A stretch of DNA of 64,000 nucleotides from Flavobacterium terrae. GTDB taxonomy: Bacteria > Bacteroidota > Bacteroidia > Flavobacteriales > Flavobacteriaceae. The translations under genes and the position numbers were made by a program. Location: NCBI RefSeq assembly GCF_900142035.1, contig NZ_FQZI01000003.1, positions 124,001 to 188,000 on the forward strand, in the 5' to 3' direction. The notes beneath the pieces are model-generated. The model had not been told where the DNA came from. It worked only from the letters and a program-made list of their open reading frames with translations, and made no database searches. This document shows positions 17,975 to 26,748 of this stretch, in pieces (the stretch's first letter is position 1; each line of letters opens with the position of its first letter).

Positions 17975-18832
17975 TTAAATTACCATTTTTTCAATTGGAC
18001 AAACTAAAATATCCTCTGCACCAGCTTCTTTAAGCTTATCTATAACATCCCAAAATTGTTCTTCATCAATAACCGATTGAACACTGCACCATCCAACTTG
18101 ATCTAATGGAACAATTGTAGGACTTTTTAAAACTGGCAATATTTGGCTTACTTCTTTAATTTTTTCATTAGGCACATTCATTAAAATATACTTCGCTTTA
18201 CGAGCTCTTAGGACCGCTTGAATTCTGAATTTTAATTTATCAAGTAACACTTTCTTATCATCAGTGATTTTTGGAGAAACTGCTAAAACGGCTTCACTTT
18301 TCATAATCACAGCAACCTCTTTTAAATTATTTTTAAAAAGAGTACTTCCGGTAGAAACAATATCAACTATAGCATCAGCTAATCCAATATTTGGAGCAAT
18401 TTCAACCGAACCTGAAATTTGGTGTAAATCCACTTTTATCAATTGACTTTTAAAAAATTGAAGTGTTGTATTTGGGTAAGATGTTGCAATTCTAGCTTTT
18501 TTCAAATCATTCATTGATTTAAACTCAAATGATTTAGGAACTGCAACTGAAACACGACATTTTGAAAATCCAAGTTTCTCCACAATTTTAATATTTCCAC
18601 CTTTTTCTACTAAAATATTATCTCCTACAATGGCAATATCTACAACTCCATCAATTAGGTATTGAGGAATGTCAGAATTGCGGAGAAACAATACATCAAG
18701 CGGAAAATTTGAAGCAGAAGCTTTAAGTTGGTCATTTCCGTTATCAACAGAAATTCCACAATCTTTTAGAATTTTAAGACTATCTTCATTAAGACGTCCA
18801 GATTTTTGAATGGCAATTTTTAAAATACTCAT
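17975..18832 (-). CDS. hisG: ATP phosphoribosyltransferase, long form
   Basis: A 285-residue enzyme for the committed step of the pathway (ATP + PRPP to PR-ATP). The first two thirds form the periplasmic-binding-like catalytic domains (KIAIQKSGRLNEDS at the start; VDIVSTGSTLFKNNL is the PRPP loop). Residues from about 210 form the ACT-like regulatory domain found only in the long HisG, which allows feedback inhibition by histidine and does not need HisZ. No hisZ is seen here. It is the first structural gene and lies 106 bases after a histidine leader peptide and an attenuator. Confidence 0.98.
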   Translation of the reverse strand: MSILKIAIQKSGRLNEDSLKILKDCGISVDNGNDQLKASASNFPLDVLFLRNSDIPQYLIDGVVDIAIVGDNILVEKGGNIKIVEKLGFSKCRVSVAVPKSFEFKSMNDLKKARIATSYPNTTLQFFKSQLIKVDLHQISGSVEIAPNIGLADAIVDIVSTGSTLFKNNLKEVAVIMKSEAVLAVSPKITDDKKVLLDKLKFRIQAVLRARKAKYILMNVPNEKIKEVSQILPVLKSPTIVPLDQVGWCSVQSVIDEEQFWDVIDKLKEAGAEDILVCPIEKMVI

Positions 18833-18847
18833 TTTGTTTAGAATTTA

Positions 18848-18906
18848 TGAGTATACCAGCGAAGCTTTTAAAAAGAAAAAACCCGTTTGATATACTCAAA
18901 CGGGTT
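18848..18906 (-). terminator. his attenuator hairpin with downstream alternative pairing segment
   Basis: On the minus strand an 11-bp stem (arms 18896-18906 and 18880-18890, AACCCGTTTGA / TCAAACGGGTT) is followed by TTTTTTCTTTTT (down to about 18870), a clear intrinsic terminator between the leader peptide and hisG. The loop-proximal segment TGAGTATA (18891-18898) is also perfectly complementary to TATACTCA (18848-18855), just before the hisG start, so another fold is possible. Its position after a His-rich leader peptide makes transcription attenuation the natural reading. Confidence 0.88.
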
Positions 18907-18938
18907 AATAGTTTATATGATCTTACACAATATCATTA

Positions 18939-18992
18939 CTACCTCGCTTGAGCGTGGGAATAATGATGATGATGTAATTGATTTAAAAACAT
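18939..18992 (-). CDS. hisL: his operon leader peptide
   Basis: A 17-codon open frame from ATG at 18992 to TAG at 18939 reads MFLNQLHHHHYSHAQAR, with four consecutive CAT codons and a fifth histidine (CAC) three codons on. It begins about 20 bases downstream of a consensus promoter and lies upstream of the attenuator hairpin and hisG. Ribosome stalling at the histidine run when charged tRNA-His is scarce would change the folding of the downstream RNA. Segment CCACGCUCAAGCGAGG at the end of the frame can form a pause-type hairpin. Sequence and position are seen directly; mechanism is by analogy with enterobacterial hisL. Confidence 0.9.
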   Translation of the reverse strand: MFLNQLHHHHYSHAQAR

Positions 18993-19012
18993 GATTTCTA
19001 CGTATTGTTTTG

Positions 19013-19045
19013 CAAATGTATGGAGTTTATTTTTTAAAAAACAAA
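19013..19045 (-). promoter_or_regulatory. his operon promoter
   Basis: On the minus strand TTTG (19042-19045) is followed after 21 bases by TACATTTG (19013-19020), a full match to the Bacteroidota TTTG / TAnnTTTG promoter. Initiation about six bases downstream would leave a very short 5' leader before the hisL start at 18992. Confidence 0.85.
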
Positions 19046-19059
19046 TCTTTTTGAAAAAT

Positions 19060-19770
19060 TTATGAAATGTTTACCCCAAAAAGATGCCCAACTAAAGCTG
19101 TTAACCCCATAGCAATTGTGCCCCAGAAAGTGATTCTAGTTATGGCTTTTAGTATTCGTGAACCACCTGTTTTTGCAGCTATTGCTCCCAATATTGCTAA
19201 GAATAAAATAGCTAATCCATAAAGAGAATATTCCATGTTTTTTATAGGAAAAAACAATGTTACCAAAAAGGGTAAGATCCCCCCAAAAATAAAGGCAGCT
19301 CCAGAAGCTAATGCAGCTTGTAAAGGATTTGCTTGAGAAATTTCATTTAAGCCTAACTCGTCGCGAACGTGAGTCCCTAAAGCATCAAATTCAGTAAGTT
19401 CTTTTGCAACTTGTAAAGCAGTATCTTTTTTTAAACCTCGTTTTTCATAGATTTGAGCTAAGATTTGTAATTCGACTTCAGGCATTTCTTCCAACTCTCT
19501 TTTTTCTCTCTCAATATCAGATTTTTCGACATCGGTTTGCGAACTTACAGAAACATATTCACCAGCTGCCATTGATAAAGCTCCTGCTACTAATCCAGCT
19601 AAAGTTGCTAAAACAATAGCTTCTCTAGTATCACTCGCTGCCGCAACACCAATAGCAATACTTGATATGGACAAAATCCCATCATTTGCGCCTAAAACAG
19701 CTGCTCTTAACCAATTACTACGGTGTATGTAATGTGAATCAAGGTAATTATCAAAATTTACATTTGCCAT
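19060..19770 (-). CDS. VIT1/CCC1-family iron/manganese transporter
   Basis: A 236-residue inner-membrane protein. Five membrane segments can be placed: two in residues 23-75 (around AAVLGANDGILSISSIAIGVAA and ATLAGLVAGALSMAAGEYVSV), and three in the last 90 residues. Between them lies an acidic, helical metal-binding loop (DVEKSDIEREKRELEEM...), typical of VIT1-type exporters that remove or store ferrous iron and manganese. Start and length fit. It follows a DUF2231-like gene by two bases, and ends close to the his promoter. Confidence 0.9.
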   Translation of the reverse strand: MANVNFDNYLDSHYIHRSNWLRAAVLGANDGILSISSIAIGVAAASDTREAIVLATLAGLVAGALSMAAGEYVSVSSQTDVEKSDIEREKRELEEMPEVELQILAQIYEKRGLKKDTALQVAKELTEFDALGTHVRDELGLNEISQANPLQAALASGAAFIFGGILPFLVTLFFPIKNMEYSLYGLAILFLAILGAIAAKTGGSRILKAITRITFWGTIAMGLTALVGHLFGVNIS

Positions 19771-19772
19771 AT

Positions 19773-20261
19773 TTAATCTTCATTTTCTTCTTTTGAAATA
19801 TTATTTGGGATGCCATTTCCATTATTTTCTCGAATTTCAGTATGGCGAATTTCACCACCTGAAGTACCCACAGGTTTCGCTAAAACAGCACCAACAATAC
19901 TAATTATAAAAATTAAGTAAGACAATAATAATGCTTTATTGTGTTTTTTTGTATTAGCAAAAAGACCAAAAAAAGATACTAATCCAAGTAGGTACATGAC
20001 TTTCATAAATCCCTCAGCCAACTCTTCGTGATTATGTATTACATTTCTAGAAATGCCTAAATTTTCGACAACATCTTCAGCTTTATCACCAGTAAACATT
20101 GACACTTTTCCCATTATCATACAAAAAACAAAAATTACATATGCAATATTGATGATTTGTGGATTCTTTTTTAAAATTCCAAAAGCCAAAATTGCTATCC
20201 CGAAAAATAAACCAATAATAGGAAAATGGTTTACTACCATATGTAAGTGAGCATCATTCAT
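19773..20261 (-). CDS. DUF2231-like multipass membrane protein
   Basis: A 162-residue protein with four predicted membrane segments (about 8-27, 35-52, 86-103, 109-127) and a polar C-terminal tail. Histidines H5, H7 and H12 at the first helix (HLHMVVNHFP) and further ones near H74 and H77 (VIHNHEE) resemble membrane haem- or metal-binding patterns of the DUF2231/cytochrome-like group; this is not proven. It is cotranscribed with the VIT1-type metal transporter, two bases downstream, which makes a link to iron handling plausible. Confidence 0.65.
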   Translation of the reverse strand: MNDAHLHMVVNHFPIIGLFFGIAILAFGILKKNPQIINIAYVIFVFCMIMGKVSMFTGDKAEDVVENLGISRNVIHNHEELAEGFMKVMYLLGLVSFFGLFANTKKHNKALLLSYLIFIISIVGAVLAKPVGTSGGEIRHTEIRENNGNGIPNNISKEENED

Positions 20262-20282
20262 ATATCTCTTTTTTAATTATCT

Positions 20283-20290
20283 CAAATGTA
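20283..20290 (-). promoter_or_regulatory. -7 promoter element for the DUF2231-like / VIT operon
   Basis: TACATTTG on the minus strand, 22 bases upstream of the ATG at 20261, is a perfect TAnnTTTG; the -33 position reads only TTA, 19 bases further up. Confidence 0.6.
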
Positions 20291-20357
20291 AGCATTTGGC
20301 TTAAATTTTTAACGTGACTTTTGGCACATAATAATCCGATTCTTTTTTATAAATTCG

Positions 20358-22469
20358 ATGAAAATTTCATTTATGCATTTTTTTAAAAAATACTCCCCAT
20401 TTTTACAATTACTTAAATTGTATGTAGCAGTTAGTTTTATACTTAGAATAGTGTTATTATTTCACCCTATAACAACTGCAAATTTTAGTTGGCAAGAAAT
20501 CATTAAAATATTTATAAGTGGTTTAGCATCAGACATACTAATTTTTATTATTGGAAGTGGAATATTATGGTTGTATTTATTGTTTCTTTCCAATTCGAAA
20601 TATGATAAACCATGGGGTTATATTATTTTTGGCTCATTAGTATCTTTATTAGTATATATCTCTTTTTTTAATACTATTTTGAATGAATATGGTGGAGCTT
20701 TACCTGAAATAGGAATTAGTTTTATTGCTTTAAAAACTATATTATTTGGATTACTATTATTTTTTCCTAAATATCGAAGTAAAATTAGATTAGTATTATT
20801 TTCAATAGCTATTTTCATATTTGTTTTAGTTATTGTACAAAATGCTTTAAGTGAGTTTTTCTTTTGGAATGAATTTGGAGTTCGTTATAATTTTATTGCT
20901 GTTGATTATTTGGTTTATACTAATGAAGTGATTAAGAATATAATGGAATCATATCCTGTTATACCTTTATTTACAGGTGTTGGATTAATAACTGGCTTCA
21001 TAACTTATTTAATAGTAAAACAATCTAATCCTTTTTTAGAAAATTTGCCTTCTTTTTCAGATAAAATCAAAGGATTTAGCATTTATCTAGTTTTGTTCTT
21101 TTCAGCATTATTTCTTACCCCTATTTTGGCTAAACAGGAAACTTCTGCTAATGTATTTAGTAATGAATTACAAGCTAATGGTATGTATAGGTTTTATCTA
21201 GCTTTTATGAATAGTGAATTAGATTATGATAAATTTTACAAGACCATGCCTGAAAAAGAGGCTTTTGCTTTGTTAAAAGTTCAAATTCCTGAAATAAAAG
21301 ATTTATCTACTATTAGAGAAATTAAATCAGACAAACCAGAAGTACATAAAAATGTTGTTTTGATTACTATTGAAAGTTTAAGCGCTGAATTTATGAAGTG
21401 TTATGGTAACGATAGAAACATTACACCTTTTTTAGATAGTCTAGCAACAAAAAGCACAATGTTTACCAACTTATATGCAGTAGGTAACAGAACAATTAGA
21501 GGACTAGAAGCGGTTACATTATGTCTTCCTCCTTCTCCTGGTGAAAGTATTGTAAAACGTAAGGATAATAAAAATAAATTTTCAACTGGTAGCATATTCA
21601 AAGAAAAAGGTTATCAAGTAAAATATCTTTATGGAGGTGATGCTTATTTTGATAACATGGAAGATTTTTTTAGTGGAAATGGTTATGATATTGTTGACAA
21701 AAAAACTATGAAACCAGAAGAAATAACTTTTTCTAATGTTTGGGGAGTATGTGATGAGGATATGGCAAAAAAAGCCATCAAAGTAATGAACCAAGAATCA
21801 AAAACTGGTAAACCATTTTTCAATCACTGGATGACGGTTAGCAACCATAGACCTTTTACCTACCCTTCCGGCAAAATTGATATACCAAATGATGTCAAAT
21901 CTCGTGATGGAGGAGTAAAATATACAGATTATGCTTTGAAACAATTTTTCAATATGGCAAAAAAACAATCTTGGTACAACAATACTGTATTTGTTATTTT
22001 AGCTGATCACTGTGCTTCAAGTGCTGGAAAAACAGAATTACCTATAGATAAATATCATATTCCTGCAATGATTTTTGATCCAAATACTTCTGGAAAAATT
22101 AACCCTGTTTTAATGTCTCAAATTGACATAATGCCAACTCTTTTTGGGATGTTAAATTTTGATTATAAAAGTAAATTCTATGGTCAAGATGTAAATGCTC
22201 CTTATTTTGAACAAAGAGCTTTAATTGCAACTTACCAAGACTTAGGACTTATCGAACAGAATAAGTTAACTATTATTTCTCCAAAACAAAAAGCAAAACA
22301 ATTTGACTTAATTCCTCAAAAAAATGAAACCAATTCACAATTTAGTCTTATATATGAGGAAAAACCAGTTAAAAAAATTGATAAAATTTTAGTTGAAGAG
22401 GCTATAGCTTTTTATCAGACAGCTTCAATTCAATTAAAGCATAAAAAATATCAAAAAGAAAAATTATAA
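20358..22469 (+). CDS. LTA synthase-family (sulfatase-fold) membrane phosphotransferase
   Basis: A 703-residue protein with five transmembrane segments in residues 1-240 and an extracytoplasmic alkaline-phosphatase/sulfatase-fold domain from about residue 330. Metal and catalytic residues of LtaS-type enzymes are visible: E339 (ITIESLS), nucleophile T379 (GNRTIRGLEA), and the DH pair in VILADHCAS. Gram-negative members transfer phosphoglycerol or phosphoethanolamine headgroups to glycans or lipids; the acceptor is not readable here. The gene has no operon partner; its stop codon TTATAA palindrome also provides the stop for the convergent VWA gene. Confidence 0.9.
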   Translation: MKISFMHFFKKYSPFLQLLKLYVAVSFILRIVLLFHPITTANFSWQEIIKIFISGLASDILIFIIGSGILWLYLLFLSNSKYDKPWGYIIFGSLVSLLVYISFFNTILNEYGGALPEIGISFIALKTILFGLLLFFPKYRSKIRLVLFSIAIFIFVLVIVQNALSEFFFWNEFGVRYNFIAVDYLVYTNEVIKNIMESYPVIPLFTGVGLITGFITYLIVKQSNPFLENLPSFSDKIKGFSIYLVLFFSALFLTPILAKQETSANVFSNELQANGMYRFYLAFMNSELDYDKFYKTMPEKEAFALLKVQIPEIKDLSTIREIKSDKPEVHKNVVLITIESLSAEFMKCYGNDRNITPFLDSLATKSTMFTNLYAVGNRTIRGLEAVTLCLPPSPGESIVKRKDNKNKFSTGSIFKEKGYQVKYLYGGDAYFDNMEDFFSGNGYDIVDKKTMKPEEITFSNVWGVCDEDMAKKAIKVMNQESKTGKPFFNHWMTVSNHRPFTYPSGKIDIPNDVKSRDGGVKYTDYALKQFFNMAKKQSWYNNTVFVILADHCASSAGKTELPIDKYHIPAMIFDPNTSGKINPVLMSQIDIMPTLFGMLNFDYKSKFYGQDVNAPYFEQRALIATYQDLGLIEQNKLTIISPKQKAKQFDLIPQKNETNSQFSLIYEEKPVKKIDKILVEEAIAFYQTASIQLKHKKYQKEKL

Positions 22470-24491
22470 TAGACCATTATATTTTCTTGTAAACCATTCA
22501 CTAGCAAGAAGTATAGCAAGTAATACAAGTCCCCATATCCAATCAATTAATGGGGATTTTTTTATGACTTCTTTCTGTATAGGTTTGTAGTTTTCTGTTT
22601 CCCCCAGAAATTTGACTAAATCATTTATTTGATTTACAAAATATGCTTTTCCTTGTGTATTACTTGCTAGTTGAAGTAAACGATTCTTATCTGCGTTAAC
22701 AAATTGTTTTTCAGCATCAAAATGAACAATATGAAAACTTCCCGTATACTGAGATCCTGACTGGTTTTCTTTTACAATAAAACTATAATTTCCAGATGAT
22801 AAACCGTCAAGTGTAACCGAATAATCATTAGATCCTTTTACAAAATCGTAAACTCTAGTAGTATTATCTTCTTTATTTTTAAGTTGAATAGTCAATTGAG
22901 CATTTTCATCAAATTCATAATTCTTATTAAAGTATTGAGCCGAAATGGTTACATTCTCTCCAGAATTGTAGAAATTTTCATGATTGACTACTAAGTTTTT
23001 CTTTTTTGCATTTGCAGCTAAATATTGAATTATTTTATCAAAAAATACATCAAATTTTTCAAATGATTTTTCTCTCAAGTGAGTTTCCATTCTCCATGTC
23101 CATATATTCTCTCCAAATAAATAGGCATTTCTATTGACTCCAAACTCTGTGAATGCTAATAACGGATTTTCAGTTTTTACGGTTCTAATTCTAGAGTATA
23201 ATAATGTATTCACATTATTTTTGGGAGTAATTGAACCAAAAGGATTTTCAAGAGGAGGAAATTGTTCAAAACCAAAATCATCTATGGCAAAAGAATTAAA
23301 ATTTGCATTAAAATCGGCAGAATAATCTTCTTTTTGAGCTGACATTTTAAAATCAAAATGATTTTGATATTGTCTTAAAAAATTAAAATCCGTATTCAAG
23401 CCTGTAATAATCAAACTGTTAGTTTTAAGATTTTTATTTTGGCTAAAAACAGATTTAAATTCTGATGTTGGTTGATAAAAAATCAATACATTATAATCAG
23501 ATAAGTTCTTGATTTCATTTGTTTTAACTAAAGCTACTTTACGTTGTGCATTAGATTCTATAGCTCTTTTAATAGCGCCTAAATCAGGGTGAATAATATT
23601 TGAAATTAACGCAACTTCTGTGCGTTGATCAATAATTTCAACGGCAAAGTTTTTTACATTATTGAATTTATTTTTCTCATTTTCAGCTGATGAAAGAACT
23701 GCTTTGTAGGTATGAACCCCAACTTTGTCTGCATTCAATAAAATAGAAATAACTTCAGACTTTTTATTAGAAGAAAAAGAAACATTTTGTTTATAAACAG
23801 AAGTATTTCCTGATTGAATATTTAAAATTGCATTAACAGGTTTAGAACCTGTGTAATTCAAAAAAACTTCAACTGGAAATTTATTTTTTAAAAAAGCATA
23901 TTTATTTGCATTGAGTTGACTTATTTTTAAATCTAAGTGTTCTATCGTATCACCAAGAACAATAGGATATACATTTGCATTTTGCTGAATATTAAACACA
24001 TAATCACTTCCTTGTGTTTGATTTCCATCGGTCAATAATACAACCGGATGATTTTGAGTACGGTAGAGTTGTTTTAAATTCTCAAATACCTTAAAAATAT
24101 TAGATTGCTTACCTTTAAAATCAACCTGTCTATCAGAATTAAACTCTTCATCAAAAGAGTAAAGTTGAATTTGGTATTTTTCTTGAAGCTTTGGATTTTC
24201 AGCTAAAATCTTAGATAATTCAGTTGCATTTTTATCTTGATTTAAAAAAGCTATTGATTCAGAATTATCAACAACAATAGGCAAAGGCGTTTTTTGCGTT
24301 TCGTAAGTTTTTCTAGATATTATCGGATTAATTAATAACAATAAAACCAAAAATATTGAAGCAAAACGCAAAAAAGCCAATAACAAATACATATACGATT
24401 TGTTATTGGCTTTATATAAATATTGATAAAATGCAATTCCAGCAGATACAATTAAAGCTAATAGTAAGAGTAAAATTGTGTTTATCGACAT
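22464..24491 (-). CDS. Membrane-anchored VWA-domain protein
   Basis: A 675-residue protein with membrane segments at about 5-23, 35-58 and near the C-terminus (about 650-670). The VWA domain follows the second segment: MIDAS residues D75, S77 and S79 are in VVDNSESI and the later TDGNQTQG block completes the site. A long extracytoplasmic region of Ig-like / beta-rich segments follows (NYTGSKPVNAIL, NGENVT-type blocks). This architecture recalls the Bacteroidota BatA/BatB-adjacent and glutamine-amidotransferase-like VWA proteins. Function is not known. It overlaps the LTA-synthase gene by six bases at their ends. Confidence 0.75.
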   Translation of the reverse strand: MSINTILLLLLALIVSAGIAFYQYLYKANNKSYMYLLLAFLRFASIFLVLLLLINPIISRKTYETQKTPLPIVVDNSESIAFLNQDKNATELSKILAENPKLQEKYQIQLYSFDEEFNSDRQVDFKGKQSNIFKVFENLKQLYRTQNHPVVLLTDGNQTQGSDYVFNIQQNANVYPIVLGDTIEHLDLKISQLNANKYAFLKNKFPVEVFLNYTGSKPVNAILNIQSGNTSVYKQNVSFSSNKKSEVISILLNADKVGVHTYKAVLSSAENEKNKFNNVKNFAVEIIDQRTEVALISNIIHPDLGAIKRAIESNAQRKVALVKTNEIKNLSDYNVLIFYQPTSEFKSVFSQNKNLKTNSLIITGLNTDFNFLRQYQNHFDFKMSAQKEDYSADFNANFNSFAIDDFGFEQFPPLENPFGSITPKNNVNTLLYSRIRTVKTENPLLAFTEFGVNRNAYLFGENIWTWRMETHLREKSFEKFDVFFDKIIQYLAANAKKKNLVVNHENFYNSGENVTISAQYFNKNYEFDENAQLTIQLKNKEDNTTRVYDFVKGSNDYSVTLDGLSSGNYSFIVKENQSGSQYTGSFHIVHFDAEKQFVNADKNRLLQLASNTQGKAYFVNQINDLVKFLGETENYKPIQKEVIKKSPLIDWIWGLVLLAILLASEWFTRKYNGLL

Positions 24492-24495
24492 TTTT

Positions 24496-24558
24496 TAGTG
24501 ATTAGTGATAAGTCAAGAGTGAGTGGTTAAACCAAATACTATTCACTTTTCAGTATTT
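24496..24558. repeat. TAGTGATTAGTGA-type intergenic phrase
   Basis: The spacer before the VWA gene holds stacked words (TAGTGATTAGTGATAAGT, GAGTGAGTGG) and a partial inverted return (ACTATTCACTTTTCAG). It resembles the repetitive phrases at 12414 and 62181 in style but not in exact sequence. Confidence 0.4.
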
Positions 24559-24564
24559 ATCTTT

Positions 24565-25311
24565 TTAAGTCAACATACCTCCGTCAACATTCATTACTTG
24601 ACCAGTAACATAGGCACTCATGTCTGATCCTAAAAACACACATGCATTAGCAACATCTTCTGGAGTACCACCTCTTCTTAGAGGAATAGAATCTCTCCAA
24701 CCTTGAACAACATCATCATTTAATTTTGCAGTCATTTCAGTTTCAATAAAACCAGGAGCAATAGCATTACAACGAATATTTCTTGAACCTAATTCTAAAG
24801 CAACAGATTTTGTAAACCCAATTACCCCAGCTTTCGATGCTGCATAATTAGTTTGTCCTGCATTACCTTTTACACCAACAACAGAACTCATATTAATGAT
24901 AGATCCTGCACGATTTTTAAGCATGATTTTCTGAACTGCTTTTGTCATATTGAAAACCGATTTAAGATTTACATTGATAACTTGATCAAAATCTTCTTCG
25001 GAAATACGCATTAACAGATTATCTTTAGTAATTCCTGCATTATTTATTAAGATATCAACAGTGCCAAATGTTGCAATAACATCATCAACTAATTTTTGTG
25101 CTTCATTAAAATCAGCTGCATTCGATTGATATCCTTTTGCTTTTACTCCTAAAGCAATTAATTCATTTTCTAACTCTTGAGCTGCAGAAGCAGACGAACT
25201 ATACGTAAAAGCTACATTTGCACCTTGTTGTGCAAATACAACAGCAATACCTCTTCCAATACCACGACTAGCACCAGTAATAATTGCTGTTTTTCCTTCT
25301 AATAATTTCAT
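24565..25311 (-). CDS. fabG: 3-oxoacyl-[acyl-carrier-protein] reductase
   Basis: A 248-residue short-chain dehydrogenase. The NADPH motif TGASRGIGRG is at 12-21, NNAGIT in the middle, and the catalytic S-Y-K set is in INMSSVVG and YAASKAG (about S142, Y155, K159). The C-terminal VTGQVMNVDGGML tail is the FabG signature. It reduces beta-ketoacyl-ACP in fatty-acid elongation. It stands alone with its own -7 element. Confidence 0.95.
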   Translation of the reverse strand: MKLLEGKTAIITGASRGIGRGIAVVFAQQGANVAFTYSSSASAAQELENELIALGVKAKGYQSNAADFNEAQKLVDDVIATFGTVDILINNAGITKDNLLMRISEEDFDQVINVNLKSVFNMTKAVQKIMLKNRAGSIINMSSVVGVKGNAGQTNYAASKAGVIGFTKSVALELGSRNIRCNAIAPGFIETEMTAKLNDDVVQGWRDSIPLRRGGTPEDVANACVFLGSDMSAYVTGQVMNVDGGMLT

Positions 25312-25338
25312 ATCTAAAGATTAATATTTTAAAGTAGC

Positions 25339-25346
25339 CAAATATA
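25339..25346 (-). promoter_or_regulatory. -7 promoter element of fabG
   Basis: TATATTTG on the minus strand, 28 bases upstream of the fabG start, matches TAnnTTTG. A TTTG lies only 14 bases further up, too close for the usual spacing, so the -33 part is unclear. Confidence 0.5.
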
Positions 25347-25433
25347 TCACTATTTTAAAACAAAAAAAATTGATTTGTTAATTAAACCTTTTGAAATAAG
25401 TAATGTCATAGTATTAACATTAAACCAAACCAC

Positions 25434-26633
25434 ATGAAAGCATTACTCAAAAGACTATCCTTTATCATTTTAGCATTTATTATTTTATCGTGTTCAAATA
25501 GTAATGAAAGTGATTATCAATCAATTCCTACTGAAGAGTTCCCTAATGTTAATGCTACTTTTGGAACTAAACTAGATTTGGCAAATCTTTACAATTATGC
25601 TAATCAAACAATACCAAATTACATTACAAAAAATAATTCAGGATCAAATCTTATAACAGACAAAGGAGCCACATTAGGAAGAGTATTGTTTTATGACAAA
25701 AATCTTTCTTCAAATAACACAATCTCTTGTGCTAGTTGTCATCAACAATCCAATGCTTTTAGTGATTCTAATGATGTAAGTAATGGTGTAAATGGAACTA
25801 CTGATAGACACTCTATGCGCTTAGTTAATAATAGATTTGCTTTAGAATCTAAATTTTTCTGGGATAAAAGAGCGGCCTCTCTTGAAATACAAACAACACA
25901 ACCCATACAAAATCATATCGAAATGGGGTTTAGTGGAACAAATGGAGATCAAAATTTTACAGCACTAATTTCAAAATTAAATGGCATATCATACTATAAA
26001 GAGTTATTTAAATTTGCTTACGGATCTGAAGAAATAACCCAAAGTAAAATTCAATTAGCATTAGCGCAATTCGTAAAAAGCATTCAATCATTTGATTCTA
26101 AATATGATATAGGCAGAGCTCAAGTGGTAACAGATAATCAACCTTTTCCAAATTTTACGCAACAGGAAAACAGTGGTAAGAACTTATTTATAACTCCCCC
26201 AGTATTTGACTCAACAGGAAATAGAACTAGTGGAGGTTTAGGGTGTGCAGGATGTCATAAAGCTCCTGAATTTGATATTGATCCAAACTCTAGAAACAAT
26301 GGCATTATAGGAACAGTTTCAGGTACTGGAATTGACATATCTATAACCAGAGTACCTTCACTTAGAGATTTAGTAAAACAAGATGGTACGTTAAATGGCA
26401 ATATGATGCATACTGCTGTTATTACTAGTCTACAAGCAGCAATTGGACATTATGGAACAATTAATATCGCACCTGGAAACACAAATTTAGACCCTAGATT
26501 GACCCCTAACGGTTTTGGACAACAACTCCATTTAACAGCAACCGAAGTAAATGCTGTGATAGCTTTTTTAAAAACACTTTCAGGATCAAATGTGTATGTA
26601 GATCCTAAATGGTCTACACCATTTCCTAATTAA
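25434..26633 (+). CDS. Di-haem cytochrome c peroxidase-family lipoprotein
   Basis: A 399-residue protein with a lipoprotein signal ending IILSC20. Two haem c attachment motifs are seen: CASCH (C99, C102, H103) and CAGCH (C271, C274, H275), in the arrangement of bacterial CcpA/MauG-type peroxidases. Conserved surroundings include LGRVLFYDKNLSSNNTISCA and NRFALESKFFWDKRAASLE. It would reduce peroxide in the periplasm or act on a protein partner; the MauG-like alternative cannot be excluded. No operon partner; the next gene, pheT, has its own promoter. Confidence 0.92.
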   Translation: MKALLKRLSFIILAFIILSCSNSNESDYQSIPTEEFPNVNATFGTKLDLANLYNYANQTIPNYITKNNSGSNLITDKGATLGRVLFYDKNLSSNNTISCASCHQQSNAFSDSNDVSNGVNGTTDRHSMRLVNNRFALESKFFWDKRAASLEIQTTQPIQNHIEMGFSGTNGDQNFTALISKLNGISYYKELFKFAYGSEEITQSKIQLALAQFVKSIQSFDSKYDIGRAQVVTDNQPFPNFTQQENSGKNLFITPPVFDSTGNRTSGGLGCAGCHKAPEFDIDPNSRNNGIIGTVSGTGIDISITRVPSLRDLVKQDGTLNGNMMHTAVITSLQAAIGHYGTINIAPGNTNLDPRLTPNGFGQQLHLTATEVNAVIAFLKTLSGSNVYVDPKWSTPFPN

Positions 26634-26711
26634 TACTCAGCTATGAATGTTTTTTGTTGAAAAATACTTTTAAAAAGTATATAACTTTTTTCATACTCCA
26701 AATGCAATAAC

Positions 26712-26719
26712 TATCTTTG
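26712..26719 (+). promoter_or_regulatory. -7 promoter element of pheT
   Basis: TATCTTTG, 29 bases before the pheT ATG, is a perfect TAnnTTTG; the -33 region is T-rich without a clear TTTG. Confidence 0.55.
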
Positions 26720-26748
26720 CAGTTCTGAAAAAATTACGTTAAAAACAA

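Noticed and set aside
26650..26690. ATACTTTT/AAAAGTAT palindrome after the peroxidase gene as a terminator
   Set aside because: The stem is pure A-T without a proper T-run, so termination is not convincing.
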